From NCBI GenBank assembly GCA_009761415.1, contig QUOL01000001.1, positions 2,666,001 through 2,730,000 on the forward strand: a stretch of DNA of 64,000 bases, read 5' to 3'. The first letter of the stretch is position 1; the number at the start of each line of letters is the position of its first letter. Of the stretch, positions 31,500 to 42,473 are shown piece after piece. The notes beneath the pieces were generated by a model that had not been told where the DNA came from, did no database searches, and worked only from the letters and a program-made list of their open reading frames with translations. The DNA comes from Sarcomyxa edulis (lineage: Eukaryota > Basidiomycota > Agaricomycetes > Agaricales > Mycenaceae). The position numbers and the translations under genes were made by a program.

Positions 31500-32877
31500 T
31501 CAACGGAGCCCAGCTCCATAAACCTTCTTCCAACTAGGTCTTTCCTTCATCGCATCCCAGAACGCAGCAAGCTTACTTTGATAAGGTCGATCCTCTTTAC
31601 GTTGCGTCTCTGGAGGCTGGAAGTCCTTCGGCAGTGCGAACCCGGTTCCGATGTGTTCATCTAGTTTGGCGATCGCGGTATTCCCGTCGTCTGCTGGTGT
31701 ACCACCTGAAAGCTTGACCAGTCGAGCTACCCACGCTGCTAGATGTAGATCTGCGAGAGATAGCTGGTCGCCTAGGGAATGATTGAAAATTCAGCGCTCG
31801 TGGTGGGAGTAGAAGAGTGGAACTGTTATCATACCTAAAGCATACGGTCCGATGATCTCGTTGTTGAGCTTGATCAAGACGTCTCGAAGAGATATTTCCC
31901 ATGCGGTCTTTGCATTCAAGAAATACTCCTCTCTCGCCTGCTTGCCCGCAGCGTCAAGCTGCGCTTCCGATTTTTCGGCTTCCGCAAACACAGCTAGCAG
32001 AGCCTCTGTAGCTGCCTTCTTTTCGGCCCAAAATCTCTTGGTCTTTTCCGATGCACTGATCAGTTCCTTTTCAGAATCTGAGATGTATTTCTCGAGAGCC
32101 TGATGCCTGCCAATTACTGAGGGCAGGATCGATTTCGCGAGTACGCGCAAAGAGGCTTCGTCCCGTGCGTTCAGGAAAAGCAAGTTATTTGGGGAGCCAC
32201 CTTCGGAATGAAGGATATCGTCAATGATGACGGTGGATATCGCGGAGAACGCGATGGTTGCAGGAGCCAAAGCTGGCGCGGGTGCGGCTGATGTAGTGTG
32301 GGTCCGCGACATGGCCGACCGTGACTTGTCTAGGAAATCGGCAATAGCCTAGACGTGTCGTCTATTAGCAGAGGCAGTCGGTCGATAATTGCACGGACCT
32401 TTGTTTCGGTGATAGCTTTGTATCGACTCTCTACATCCTCGTGGAGAGTCTTTTGGAAAGGGACGACCAAGGTCGGAACAGTGGCTAGTATTCTAGTTAG
32501 AACCAGTAGATCATCTAGTCAATATTGCGACACACCCTTTGGGTTAAGGCGAAGGAAGGAAGGTGCAAAGTTTTCGCCCTTTCCTGGCGACATGAATTCA
32601 GAGTATAATCGACCTGGTTTGCAATCGACTTACCGATGTCGACTATCCTGAGATCGACTTCATCGTCGCCGTAGCCTTTCTCTTCTCTATTTCGTCGGAT
32701 GAACATGGGATTAGGATCAAGACATCGCGTTGAAATGAGACTTACAAAGCGAGCAGGGCTGTAGGGTGAAACGAATAAGGACGTGTTTACTAGTAGCAAG
32801 ATATTGAGCCTACCGACAGCAGACCATACGCTTTCTGGTGAGTAGTATAGAACAGCCTTTGGGATTGATGCAGACAT
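31500..32877 (-). CDS. Glutathione S-transferase-like protein
   Basis: The start MSASIPKAVLYYSPESVWSA at 32877 opens a thioredoxin-like N-domain. It continues across short introns as ALLALEEKGYGDDEVDLRIV, then LNPKGTVPTLVVPF and ITETKAIADFLD. The Pro of TVPTL is the cis-Pro typical of GSTs. The C-terminal all-helical domain includes KKAATEALLAVFAEAEKSEA and, after another intron, GDQLSLADLHLAAWVARL, the GST N-capping-box region. The protein ends SWKKVYGAGLR. The predicted catalytic Tyr/Ser (YYSPES) is present. The role is probably stress or detoxification, with unknown substrate. The gene is divergent from SGT1 with only 238 bp between starts. Confidence 0.82.
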
Positions 32878-33115
32878 GGTAACTGGAAGAAAGACCAAGG
32901 ATTGGAGTGGGGTATTTAACCGGGGAATTGTGACGTCGGTACAGGTGATCGCGCCCAGTGCAAGACTGGATCAAGCTAGCCAGCTCAGTTTCAATCAAAC
33001 TGGTTCGGGCTGGCTCAACTCGCGATCGATTTCTGGAAGCTTCCTCGCGTCTCAAAACATACACAACAACTACCTGCCTGCTATAACCCACTCTTCTCCT
33101 CGTACCCCCATCAAC

Positions 33116-33881
33116 ATGACTACCCTACGGTGCGCCCCCTTTAGCTAGCCAGCCCTTGCAATATCTAACTTGCCACCAGACACGAATTCTACGAGACCGA
33201 CGAACGAGTCACCATCACCATCTTTGATCGCGGCGCAGTTCCCGCCCAAGTAATTATCAAGCTCGATCCTAGAAGGGTGTGTGTCTATCTTCACCTTCCA
33301 CGTCTCAAATCTTACTCATAACAACTTCAGCTGTCATACAAGAACGGCGACAAATCCCTCCTCTTGGAACCGCTCAAAGGTCAGATCGACCCGGTATGGA
33401 GTCAGTATACAGTGAGCAAAGTCAAGGTCGAAATACGTCTCGCGAAAGTAGCCCGTGGACGATGGGGAAGTTTGGTCGGTGATAGTCCCGATCGTAAGTG
33501 GCTCATCTCGAGTTATTCCTACGTTTCTCATCGAGGTTCCCAGCTCTAGCCAACTCTGCAGCACCACCCACCGCCGCTCCTACCCCCTCAACCTCAACCA
33601 CCGTCAAACGCGGAAAGAACTGGGACGGCATCACCGAAGAAATCCTCAAAGCCGAAAAACCCAAGACATCCGACGAGGACCCGAACGTGGGTGGGGATGG
33701 TACGGTCAACGAGTTCTTCCAGAAGATATTCAAAGACGCGGACGAGGATACCAGACGAGCTATGATGAAGAGTTATTCGGAGAGCGGTGGGACGACGTTG
33801 AGCACGAATTGGGACGAGGTGAAGAAGTCGAAGGTGGAGGTTAAGCCTCCTCAGGGAGCTGAGTGGAAGAAGTGGAATTAG
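33116..33881 (+). CDS. SGT1: SGT1-like co-chaperone (CS plus SGS domains, no TPR)
   Basis: The first exon is short (MTTLR). The CS domain follows: RHEFYETDERVTITIFDRG, then LSYKNGDKSLLLEPLKGQID and YTVSKVKVEIRLAKVARGRW. A linker and the SGS domain come next: GKNWDGITEEILKAEK, GTVNEFFQKIFKDADEDTRR, AMMKSYSESGGTTLSTNWDE, ending PPQGAEWKKWN. SGT1 works with HSP90 and SKP1 in SCF ubiquitin ligase and kinetochore assembly. Yeast and plant SGT1 also have an N-terminal TPR domain, absent here; the upstream region is the short divergent promoter with the GST gene. The shortened form may be the normal basidiomycete architecture. Confidence 0.88.
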
Positions 33882-34210
33882 AACTAGGGATGAGTGAACT
33901 TTGGGGATGGGACCGAAGAGACCCTTGGATCTCGATTTCGCGCGTTATAACTTGAACTTGAGCTCATGAAGTTGTTTTCTGTCGATCGACTGCTTTTCAT
34001 GCTGTGTATTTTTTTGCCCTTTTTTTGCCCTTGCTATACTATCAATCAATCACCGAAGGTTATCCCATCCCATTTCTCAGCCACCGAGATCGTCACTTTG
34101 AGAGACGCCACATCCCGATTCCCGAGTCATTTGCACGACGCGATCGAGACGCGACATCGACCCAAAACCACCACCACCACCACCACCACCACCACCACCA
34201 ACCACCCCCA
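33882..34210. promoter_or_regulatory. Intergenic, DHFR promoter with CCA microsatellite
   Basis: This lies between the SGT1 stop and the DHFR start. A (CCA)n run of about 40 bp (34167-34206) ends four bases before the DHFR ATG, so it would be part of the 5' UTR. TTTTTTGCCC is repeated in tandem near 34010-34030. Confidence 0.5.
34167..34206. repeat. CCA trinucleotide microsatellite
   Basis: An almost perfect (CCA)n tract lies directly upstream of the DHFR start codon. Confidence 0.9.
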
Positions 34211-35073
34211 ATGTCCAATATTAATCTCACCCTCATAGTCGCAGCAACCAAAACCAACGGCATCGGTCAAAACGCCCACCTCCCATGGCGCCTCCCAAAA
34301 GAAATGGCATACTTCGCTCGCGTCACCACCACCTCCCCACCTGGGACTCGGAACGCCGTTATCATGGGGAGGAATACGTGGGAGAGCATTCCGGGGAGGT
34401 TTCGACCGTTAGGGGGGAGGGTTAATGTTGTTGTTAGTTCGAGGGGGGGTGTGGGTGTGGATTGTACGTTCTGCGTGGCCTTCATCTTGTGTTATGATTT
34501 TGTGTAGGTGTCTGATGGGAAGGAAAATGTAGGTGCGCCGATAAGGACAACGCGCCTGTACATCTTTGTTCGAGTTTAGCGTCGGCTTTGTCAAGCGTGT
34601 CTGACCCAGCCAACTCTGTCCATCGAGCGTTCATCATAGGCGGTGCGTCGCTGTACACCGAAAGCCTAGCGCTACCAGTACCACTACCATCTACAAACAA
34701 AAATTCCAATTCCAATCCACCATCCGCATCTGCATCCACATCCACATTCGTGGATCGCGTCCTCCTCACACGTATCATATCCCCAGCATTCGAGCAATGT
34801 GATGTATTCATGCCAGATTTCTTAGGCTCAGGCTCAGGCTTAGGCTTAGGGGTGGAAGAGGGAGAGGGAGAGGGAAAGGAAAAGGAAAAGGGAACGGAGG
34901 AGAGCCTTAGCCTTAGTCACACTGGGTGGAAGTGGCAGAAAGCTTCATACGAAGACCTACGCTCATGGGTTGGTTGTGACGTTCCGGAGGGTGTACAAGA
35001 GGAGAAGGGGGTGCGGTATGAGTATCAGATGTGGGTTCGCGGTATTGGTACTCAGAACGACGATGTAGCATAG
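34211..35073 (+). CDS. Dihydrofolate reductase
   Basis: DHFR reduces dihydrofolate with NADPH for thymidylate and purine synthesis. The N-terminal exon has TLIVAATKTNGIGQNAHLPW, RLPKEMAYFARVTT, then NAVIMGRNTWESIP, and GGRVNVVVSSRGG. Folate-site residues (Trp, the acidic residue of PKEM, the nucleotide-binding GRNTWESI) are in place. After one intron (about 34460-34570; the exact junction is unsure) come HRAFIIGGASLYTESLAL and FVDRVLLTRI. Low-complexity inserts follow: an Asn/Ser and Ala/Ser stretch and a Gly-Ser/Gly-Leu/Gly-Glu/Lys-Glu stretch encoded by hexamer repeats. The core resumes TGWKWQKASYED and ends YEYQMWVRGIGTQNDDVA. It is longer than typical DHFRs because of the inserts. Confidence 0.9.
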
Positions 35074-35180
35074 CATCGTAGTCGGACTGATATTCGAGAA
35101 CCGATGTGGGTTCGTGGCATTAGTACTCAGAACGACGATGTAGTATCGTCGTAGAAACTGGGAACTGAGATTCGAGAACC
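35028..35180. repeat. Tandem duplication across the DHFR stop codon
   Basis: Copy 1 (35028-35102) holds the last coding bases, the stop and 3' flank. Copy 2 (35103-35180) repeats them with a few changes, starting GATGTGGGTTCG and ending ATTCGAGAACC in both. Copy 2 lies downstream of the stop, in the 3' UTR. Confidence 0.85.
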
Positions 35181-35307
35181 AAGTGTATAACATTTTGTAG
35201 TGTAGTGTAGTGCGATTGGTTGGTGTTTTTGACGCTTCCTCTGCATCCATCTCGCATCCCATCCATTTTCCCCGCTCCCTTGAATAAAGACTCCTTCGCA
35301 TCCGCAT

Positions 35308-35667
35308 CTAGCCAAGTTGACGCTATCAAGATAGAATTCCATTAGAAACGAAGTCAATGTCATAAAACTTAGAGCTACACACCTGCTTATGCTTAGGATT
35401 CTGCGAACAAATACAATACACCCTTCCCTTCCTCACCACAATTTTACAGCTATCGCAGAGGGGTTTGACGGATGAACGGACTTTCATGCCTCGTGTTATT
35501 GTTAACGCATTTCCTCGTAGGATGGTATTGGTGTGGGAGTGAGGAAGGTGAAAGTGGGAGTGCGGGTGGGAGTGGGAGAGAGAGAGGGGGAGAGAGGGGA
35601 GGGTTGCTGAGCGGAGACGGGAGGCGAAGGCTAGGGGACGGCTGGATGTGAGTAGTGCGCGGAGCAT
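35308..35667 (-). CDS. Mitochondrial ribosomal protein bL36m
   Basis: The start at 35667 ([20 protein letters not shown]) is a strong mitochondrial presequence with Arg and Ser and no acidic residues, extended by a His/Ser/Pro-rich stretch. The mature part is classic bL36: [20 protein letters not shown], then [15 protein letters not shown]. The zinc-binding Cys and His residues (CxxC...C...H) are intact. A phase-0 intron (GTGTGTAG...TTGATAG) splits the last four codons, so the true end is RQLG at 35308-35310. bL36m sits in the large mitoribosomal subunit (yeast Rtc6). Confidence 0.9.
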
Positions 35668-35948
35668 GGTGGGCTGTGATTGCGGTTTGACGCGGACGCG
35701 TTGGGGTCGTGAGCGACGGTGAGCAGACGGTGAGTCGGAGTGTGAGGTGCGGAGTTTCAATTTCGACTTAACTTCGGCAATTTTCAAAAATAGATCAGCT
35801 CTGAGCAAGGCTTAAACTCGGTTGCATCGATATCACAGCGCTAGCACTGCTCGGTACATACTATTTAACCCACCAAGACCCAAGACCCAAACGTGTATGC
35901 CCCCGCTATCAAAGACGTCGACGCCCAACGAACTAATAGTGACTATAC

Positions 35949-37504
35949 ATGTCCACCAGACACCCTGCCAATGTTAACGTCCCACAACCACCAAAACTCG
36001 GTGGAAAATGGGCCGTTATCCTGTTCGTCATCACCTTGTTCGCGTTCGTTGCTGAGAGTCAGCTTACTCAGGTACGGTGTTTGTGATATCGATATCAAGA
36101 GTATGAGGATAGAGATATACTGTACTGACAACTTGTTTCTGTTTAGTATGTTCAAACCACCTTGCAATATAGACAGCCTTTCTTCATATTGTGCGTCCGT
36201 CCGAACCCATCCATCGTGACTAGTACTGACTGACAGAATTACTCGCATGCAGCTACATCGTCCACTCATCATTCGCCATAATATTCCCCATGCATCTACT
36301 CTATCTCATGGCAACCTCCAAATATTCTGCCAGTGCACTCATCCACGGCCTTTTGGTAGCCGTTACGGACCATCTATCACCTCCAGAAACCCTGGGCATG
36401 CCATCTTCTCTGCAGAAATTCCCTACGTATAGATTTATGCGTCTCGTTTTTGCGCTGACGGTTGGGATAACGTGTCCTTCACTTCTCTGGGTATGTCCTG
36501 TCTTAACTCTTGTTATCATATTGTCTACAAACAAACAATCTAACAACAATCATTTCTATACATATAGTTCGCAGCCATCTCCCTCGCCAGTATCTCCGAC
36601 GTAACCGCCCTCTGGAACACATCGCCGTTCTTCGTATACATCATCACAGTGAAAATGTTTCACCTCAAATGGGAGCCACGTCGGATGATGGCTGTATCCC
36701 TCGCCATACTTGGTACCATCGGTGTTTTGTACGGTGGAAGCACATCGACATCATCTAGCGGGGATGGGGATGTAGATATAGCAGCTAACACCGAAATCGA
36801 AATTGAAGCACGCCGTACGACAACGACAAAGATGGCTAAACCCACTGCGCCACTCGTCGGTGATATCTTAATCGTTATAGCTTCGGTGGGCTACGCGTTT
36901 TATCAAGTCCTGTACAAGAAATACGCTGCACTACCGTCTGATCCAGAGGTGGCATCAGAGGGAATGTACGAATCCATACCTGCGTCGAACGAGGGTTTCT
37001 CCGATGGGCTATACAATGAAACGGCCATGGACTCTGAGATGGATGATGTTCCACCACCACCACCATTTGGATTCCATCCCAACATGTTAACCTCATCCAT
37101 CGGGCTATGCACATTCATCATCCTATGGATTCCCATTCCCATCCTGCATTACTTTGATCTGGAACCTTTCCGCTTCCCCGCTGATTCCTTGACGGTCATC
37201 GCTATCGCGGGTATCGCGTTCACGGGTGTTATCTTCAATGCTGGGTTTATGGTGAGTCTTCTTTCATGCTCCGTTATCCTTCATGCTCATGCTTTCGCAA
37301 ACTTGAAACTTGAAGATTCTTCTAGGCGCTTGGGGTCCTATCATCACATCGGTGGGGAACCTGCTGACCATCGTTCTCGTTTTCTTCTCGGACGTGTTGT
37401 TTGGTGCTGGTATTGAGGCGGTCAATGTATGGGGATTGGTAGGATCGACTGTTATCGTTGCAGCGTTTGCGGTGTTGGCGTATGATATGTTTCGCGGCAG
37501 ATAG
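35949..37504 (+). CDS. Multi-pass transporter of the SLC35F/EamA type (Thi74/YML018C-like)
   Basis: Several exons join to a drug/metabolite-transporter-superfamily protein with about ten hydrophobic segments. These include GGKWAVILFVITLFAFVAES, FFIFYIVHSSFAIIFPMHLL, RLVFALTVGITCPSLLWFAA and MMAVSLAILGTIGVLYGGS. Later ones are GDILIVIASVGYAFYQVLYK, SLTVIAIAGIAFTGVIFNAG and VWGLVGSTVIVAAFAVLAYD. The motif SLASISDVTALWNTSPFFVY, with a variable hydrophilic loop between the two halves, is shared with SLC35F5 and yeast vacuolar YML018C/Thi74. The loop at about 36750-37060 is acidic and Pro-rich. Membrane location is likely vacuolar or Golgi, with unknown substrate. Confidence 0.85.
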
Positions 37505-37871
37505 AGTCAAGGTATCTCGGTAAATTTGTTATTGTACGATACATAATTCATAGAGAAGGACGCGTTAGTACTAGAGTACTTATCCCTTTCTAGATAGATA
37601 GGCCGTTATCTCGTTCTGTAGTACCTCATAATCATATCTTATACTTATCTATAGTGTCTGATCGTCATGTGATTGCGGAGCCAGACATCCCATAGTCATT
37701 TCCTTCAGCCCTAGTCTATCTTCTGTTTCACTCTCTTCGAAGTCAGTCTCGCAGCGAAGTTAGATTGAGGAAGGATCTCCGGAAGATTTTTGGGGTTCCC
37801 AAGTTCGCTATTATTTCTGACTTTTGTTTATCTCCTTCGAAGACGCGTTCTGAAGTCAATTTCTCGCAGGC
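37505..37871. other. Intergenic, F-box gene promoter
   Basis: 367 bp lie between tandem plus-strand genes. Nothing recognised beyond AT-rich stretches. Confidence 0.35.
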
Positions 37872-39500
37872 ATGGAGTCCCCTTTTGCTCACTTGTTGGA
37901 CACTAATTACGTCCCGGACAATCAGGAATGCAAAGCCATAAATGCATTCTTGTCCGACCCGCTCATCGAACTATCGCGTCTTGACGATGAAATCGTCAAA
38001 TACAAGAGTCTCCTCGCAAAGCGGGAAGAACTGAACCAGATGATTGACTCCCATCGTGCTCTCCTCTCACCCGCACGCAGGCTTCCACCGGAACTGGTCA
38101 AGCAGATATTCCTTCTCTGCTTACCAGAGAACAGAAAGGCGGCGATGAGCTCATTGGAAGCTCCAGTCCTTCTGGGTCGCATCTGCAGTGCATGGCGACA
38201 TATATCGTTGACGACTCCACAACTCTGGTCTTCTATTCATATCGTTGTTCCAGATAACACAGAGCAAGTGCGTCGAAGAGCGAAAGGTGTGCAGACGTGG
38301 TTGGCACAGGCTGGCGTCCTCCCTCTGTCGATCTCAATCATAGATTCGAATAATCCAGAAGGCCCAGATAGAGACCCAGTTACATTGGTATCATGCCTCA
38401 TCCCGTATTCTCGCCAATGGAATCACATCAATCTTCGTATGCCATATCCTGCGTTCAGAGTTATCGCGACTCTTCTTCCTGAGGATGTTCCATTACTCGA
38501 GAGCGTTATTATTCAAAACCCCCTCCTTCGAGTTGACCGCGCAAATGCGACTTGGAAAAAGATGCTCATATTACAGGGACCTCGTCTTCGCAGTCTTTCG
38601 GTCTATCTCTTCAAGACAGACCCTCGTGCGCTCGCGGTCCAATGGGACCAACTTACAGAGCTCCACTTGGAAGGAGGCGATGCATGGTCCTCATCGTTTA
38701 GGATTTCGACTCGCGCTGCTCTTGATATCGTGAGCCTGTGTCCAAAACTTGTTAGTTGTACACTACTCGTGTGCTGGCCAGATGATTTTATACCGCCTGG
38801 GGCGCAAATCGTACTTCCAAGCTTACAGACTATACGAATAATCGCAACCTACGAAGTCCATCTCGATGAGTTCTTTGACTATATCATTGCTCCCAACTTG
38901 TGCGACATTACTATCTCTGGGACTAAGAATCCCAGTCGCCGCCAGAACCACGTACCGTTCCTATCCTTGATTCAATCTCATCCACATACCATTCATACTC
39001 TTCGCCTCGAAACTGGCTCCATATCTCCAGAAGCTCTTGTGGAATGTTTACGCTTGACCTCGTCATTAAGCCACCTGACGATCAATGATCGTCCTTATAA
39101 CGTGGACTGGACACTTCGTGGCAATCGACCAGTCCTTGATGACGAGCTTCTCAGTCGTCTTACCCCGACACAATACAATCAGCTAGATTATCTCTGCCCA
39201 AAGCTCCAGCACCTTGAAATGACTAACGGGTACATCTCCGACAAAGCCCTCTTGACTCTCATAGAGGAAAGGGCCAAGTTCGAGAACAGAGGGACGGCGA
39301 GATTGAGAAGGGTTGACGCCACCACATCTCGTGTGCTGAAGATTGATGTTCTTGCGCAGCTTCAACCGTTGCGGGACGCGGGACTTGCGATATCCCTGCG
39401 ATATCGATCTACTGTCCCTCGGAAGGCATTTAATTCACCCTGGCATGGACTTGAGGTTGGGGAGTCAAGTACCGAGGCCTTGGGAGTAGAATCTTCCTGA
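37872..39500 (+). CDS. F-box protein, agaricomycete type (542 residues)
   Basis: A single exon. An N-terminal coiled-coil-like segment (LSRLDDEIVKYKSLLAKREE, then LNQMIDSHRALLSPA) precedes an F-box: RRLPPELVKQIFLLCLPEN, then LLGRICSAWRHISLTTPQLW. The rest has leucine-rich-repeat-like blocks (GPRLRSLSVYLFKTDPRALA; LVSCTLLVCWPDDFIPPG; SLSHLTINDRPY). The family is expanded in mushrooms and thought to provide substrate receptors for SCF ubiquitin ligases. The target is unknown. A related gene lies at 59077-60567, but the two proteins are not close copies. Confidence 0.85.
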   Translation: MESPFAHLLDTNYVPDNQECKAINAFLSDPLIELSRLDDEIVKYKSLLAKREELNQMIDSHRALLSPARRLPPELVKQIFLLCLPENRKAAMSSLEAPVLLGRICSAWRHISLTTPQLWSSIHIVVPDNTEQVRRRAKGVQTWLAQAGVLPLSISIIDSNNPEGPDRDPVTLVSCLIPYSRQWNHINLRMPYPAFRVIATLLPEDVPLLESVIIQNPLLRVDRANATWKKMLILQGPRLRSLSVYLFKTDPRALAVQWDQLTELHLEGGDAWSSSFRISTRAALDIVSLCPKLVSCTLLVCWPDDFIPPGAQIVLPSLQTIRIIATYEVHLDEFFDYIIAPNLCDITISGTKNPSRRQNHVPFLSLIQSHPHTIHTLRLETGSISPEALVECLRLTSSLSHLTINDRPYNVDWTLRGNRPVLDDELLSRLTPTQYNQLDYLCPKLQHLEMTNGYISDKALLTLIEERAKFENRGTARLRRVDATTSRVLKIDVLAQLQPLRDAGLAISLRYRSTVPRKAFNSPWHGLEVGESSTEALGVESS

Positions 39501-40471
39501 ACCCCAGGTCTTGTGCAGCGACGCGTAGTACGCGTTCTTTCCACTTGTATGCCTCTACTTTCACGACACTTAATGAAATGATCAGTCTGCACTATCAGAT
39601 GTACGCGTTTTGTGTAAAGCCTCCATCTGATGCAGATAGATTCATACTCGCCATCATAGCGATCGACTTGATTGTGCCATGCTGAACTCGAACGTTTGTC
39701 GATCCCGGAGTGTGCAGAGCATGGACCATATGAGCGATGGACCCTGGCGAACAAGAAGTATTTTAATGAGAGAGAGGTATAGGACAAACAACGAAGATGA
39801 TGACGACAGACAGCAGCCAAGCGAAATATGATTTCGCCAAAAAAAGAAAAGACATTAGATAGCGAGAAACGAAACTTGAATGGTCGAATGAAAATGACGC
39901 GTAGAAGCGTGTACGTATACCCTAAAAACAGACGAGAAGGAAGGAGGAGGAAGGGGAAAGAAATATGTATGGTTACAAACAGGCTCCGTTTGGTTTTGGA
40001 AAAAGACATTACCAGCAGAAGGGGACCAAGAGTGGAGTGGGGTAAGGGAAAACGGACGACATGAGTTGAGAGTTGGAAAAAGAGAAGAAGAAACGAATGG
40101 AGATTTTTTGAGAGCGAGCTGCCAGTGCCAGCTCGGTTGGTCTCTGCTGAGGTTGACCCACCACCACGGGGATGACACCACACCCTCCCAGGGGTGCTAC
40201 CTCACCACAGCCAAAGAGGTAATAGAGCGCTCCTCGAACAACAATCCCCCCCACCCGCCTTGATAACCCATTACCCCAGCCCCAGCAGAAAGCGACAACT
40301 ATATTCGTATATCCCGTATTCGTATTTGTATCGTAGCCGTAGCCCCCCGCTCGAGACGAGACGAGAGAGGTTGTCAAGTTGTCGTTGCCATCAGGCTATA
40401 CACGCAGAGATGAGATGAGATACTGATGTTAGCCTATGACGCGCATCATGTATGGAAGAAGAAGAGCATGA
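39501..40471. other. Intergenic, convergent, 970 bp
   Basis: This lies between the F-box stop and the PPZ stop. A long minus-strand open frame (39362-40183) crosses it, but it is antisense to the F-box 3' end, has no family signature and is Arg/Ser-biased, so it is treated as chance. The region is purine-rich on the plus strand. Confidence 0.4.
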
Positions 40472-42075
40472 TCACCTCTTCCGTTTCGCTTTCGTCATCT
40501 CCTTGCGTAGTGCAGCCCCGTCCAAGGGCTTCAGTAGCTCAAATGCGCAGAGTAAATCTTCCGAGACGCTATATGCAGAGTCATTAAGATATGCCATCGT
40601 ATGGCTAGAATGAAACCGACCTCATGCATGCTCCGTAATTGTCGAATTCTGAAAGATCAATAAAACGTCGGAATCACGAAAATACAATACCACGACAAAA
40701 GCTTACCTCCACAATAATTAGGTGCACTAAAGACAGTGACGAGCGTCCTATCATTCCAAAACTCGTAACCATCTTCCACCACCATATGTGCCCGACAGAT
40801 AAGATCCATATCATATCGTACGAGGAACTCATTGATGATGCCTTTCCCAAAGCAATAACTCACCCCTCGCTCGTTATCTTCCCAATCCAGAGCGGTGTCT
40901 GACGGATCTGACCAGAGGAGATCGTTGAGGAGTCCGTAGTCGGGTACGTCGGTTGGTCGTTGGATTCGTTTGATGTCTTCCATGGAGTGTAGTGAAGGGG
41001 AGAGACCGCCGTGTACGCAGAATATTTTGGAGGCGACGATGGCTGCGATGGGGAGGCAGTTGAAGACGTCGATGAAGGTCTTCCATGTTTTGATGTTACA
41101 TCTTCGCTTGCATTCATCGTAGAAACCGTATACTGTTGTCAATTTGAGATGGGTGTTAGAGACATATGCGAGATAATCAGCCGCACCTCTAGTGACATTC
41201 GCGCATTCATGATTCCCCCGCAGTAAGAAAAAGTTCTCAGGGTATTTCACCTTGTAACATAGCAGAAGAAGGATAGTTTCGAGGCTCTGCTTTCCTCGGT
41301 CGACGTAATCACCGAGGAAGAGATAATTAGCTGCCGGTGGAAAGCCGCACATTTCGAATAACCTGATGAGATCAGAGTACTGCCCATGCACATCGCCTAC
41401 GATCTTCACAGGCGGCGACAACTCGACGAGAGTGGGTTGACTGAGGAATACCTCACGCGCCGCCTGGCAGATGGCGGTGATTTCTGTATTCTTGAGACAT
41501 AGAGATTTGCTGACTTTGCCGGTGTATCCGACGTCGAGCAGTCGCTGGATCATATCATCCACGTCAAACTGCTTCAACCGCTCTTTGGTGCTGGCGGAAT
41601 CGCCACCTTGGGGAATACTACTCGTGGCTGAATTGGGTGTAAAGACGGTTGCATTGGCGAGTATGGTGTGCGTGACGGGAATATCGAGGGGTGCGGGTTT
41701 GGGGGAGGACATGGGGGATTGGAGGGGTAGAGAAGAAGGTGTACTGGAAGGAGAAAGCTCGTCGAGGGGTGGAATGACGCCCTTGGCGGGATAAGGAGAG
41801 CCAGGTGTTCCTGCTCGTGAACTGCCTGAAGGCGCTAATACGGCACCTTCTGGATCGGATACGCTTATAGCTGGGGTTCCGTTCAAGAGTTGAGGAGATG
41901 CATCGGCGCCATTAGTGGTAGGGACGTCGGCACCTGTCGCGCGCGAAAGACTGCCTTGGGGAGTGTCTTCGTTGGTATCGTCAGGAGATGAGTTAGGGGA
42001 AGTGTCAGCAGCGGGGTGGTCTCTATCCTTGTCCTTTCCGCCTTTCTTGGACTTCTTTGAAGGCTGCTGGCCCAT
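40472..42075 (-). CDS. PPZ-type serine/threonine protein phosphatase
   Basis: The N-terminus [17 protein letters not shown] fits N-myristoylation (Gly2, Ser at position 6) and is followed by a Ser/Pro/Thr-rich disordered region of about 170 residues, as in Ppz1. The catalytic domain shows all PP1-family motifs: [50 protein letters not shown] and SAPNYCG. It ends EFDNYGACM, then [21 protein letters not shown] phosphatases control cation homeostasis and cell integrity and are fungus-specific. Three introns are visible. One of 54 nt (about 41134-41187) right after the NHECANVTR block contains no stop codon. Joining across it gives the family sequence [16 protein letters not shown]. Confidence 0.92.
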
Positions 42076-42473
42076 GGGTTGAGCCTGAGAAGACGAGCTT
42101 TGAGGCTGTGGAGAGTGCGGCCTTGATCTTGAGAGCCGGGATGTGAATACGGAGAGGAGAGTAGGCGCCAGCGTGTTAAGAGTTACGGAATAATGATGGA
42201 GATAAACTGGGGAAATGAAGGTAAAAAGGATGTGGGTCGGGTGGAAGGGTTTGAAGGGAAAGGAAGTCGAGGAGATGGTGCTGCCAACAATTAGCGGACG
42301 AACATGACCACTGAATGATGTAGACTCTTATTTGGCTGTTATCATTTCAAACGACTATAGTGATACTGGAGCTCAGGCGGCATAATGTGCAACATGTATC
42401 ATGGAGGCATATAATGAATCAGACGAGAGCGAGCTACAGAAGTGGGGCTAGATAATGACTATCCCAACACCAT
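42076..42473. other. Intergenic, PPZ promoter and S11 3' flank
   Basis: 398 bp in tandem minus-strand orientation. No motif was recognised. Confidence 0.35.

Noticed and set aside
34004..34238. Poly-His protein upstream of DHFR
   Set aside because: The His run is the CCA microsatellite read in another frame. The real start is the DHFR ATG at 34211.
39362..40183. Long (273-codon) minus-strand open frame
   Set aside because: It is antisense to the end of an F-box gene and the convergent intergenic region. Its composition is Arg/Ser/Phe-biased and no family motif is visible.
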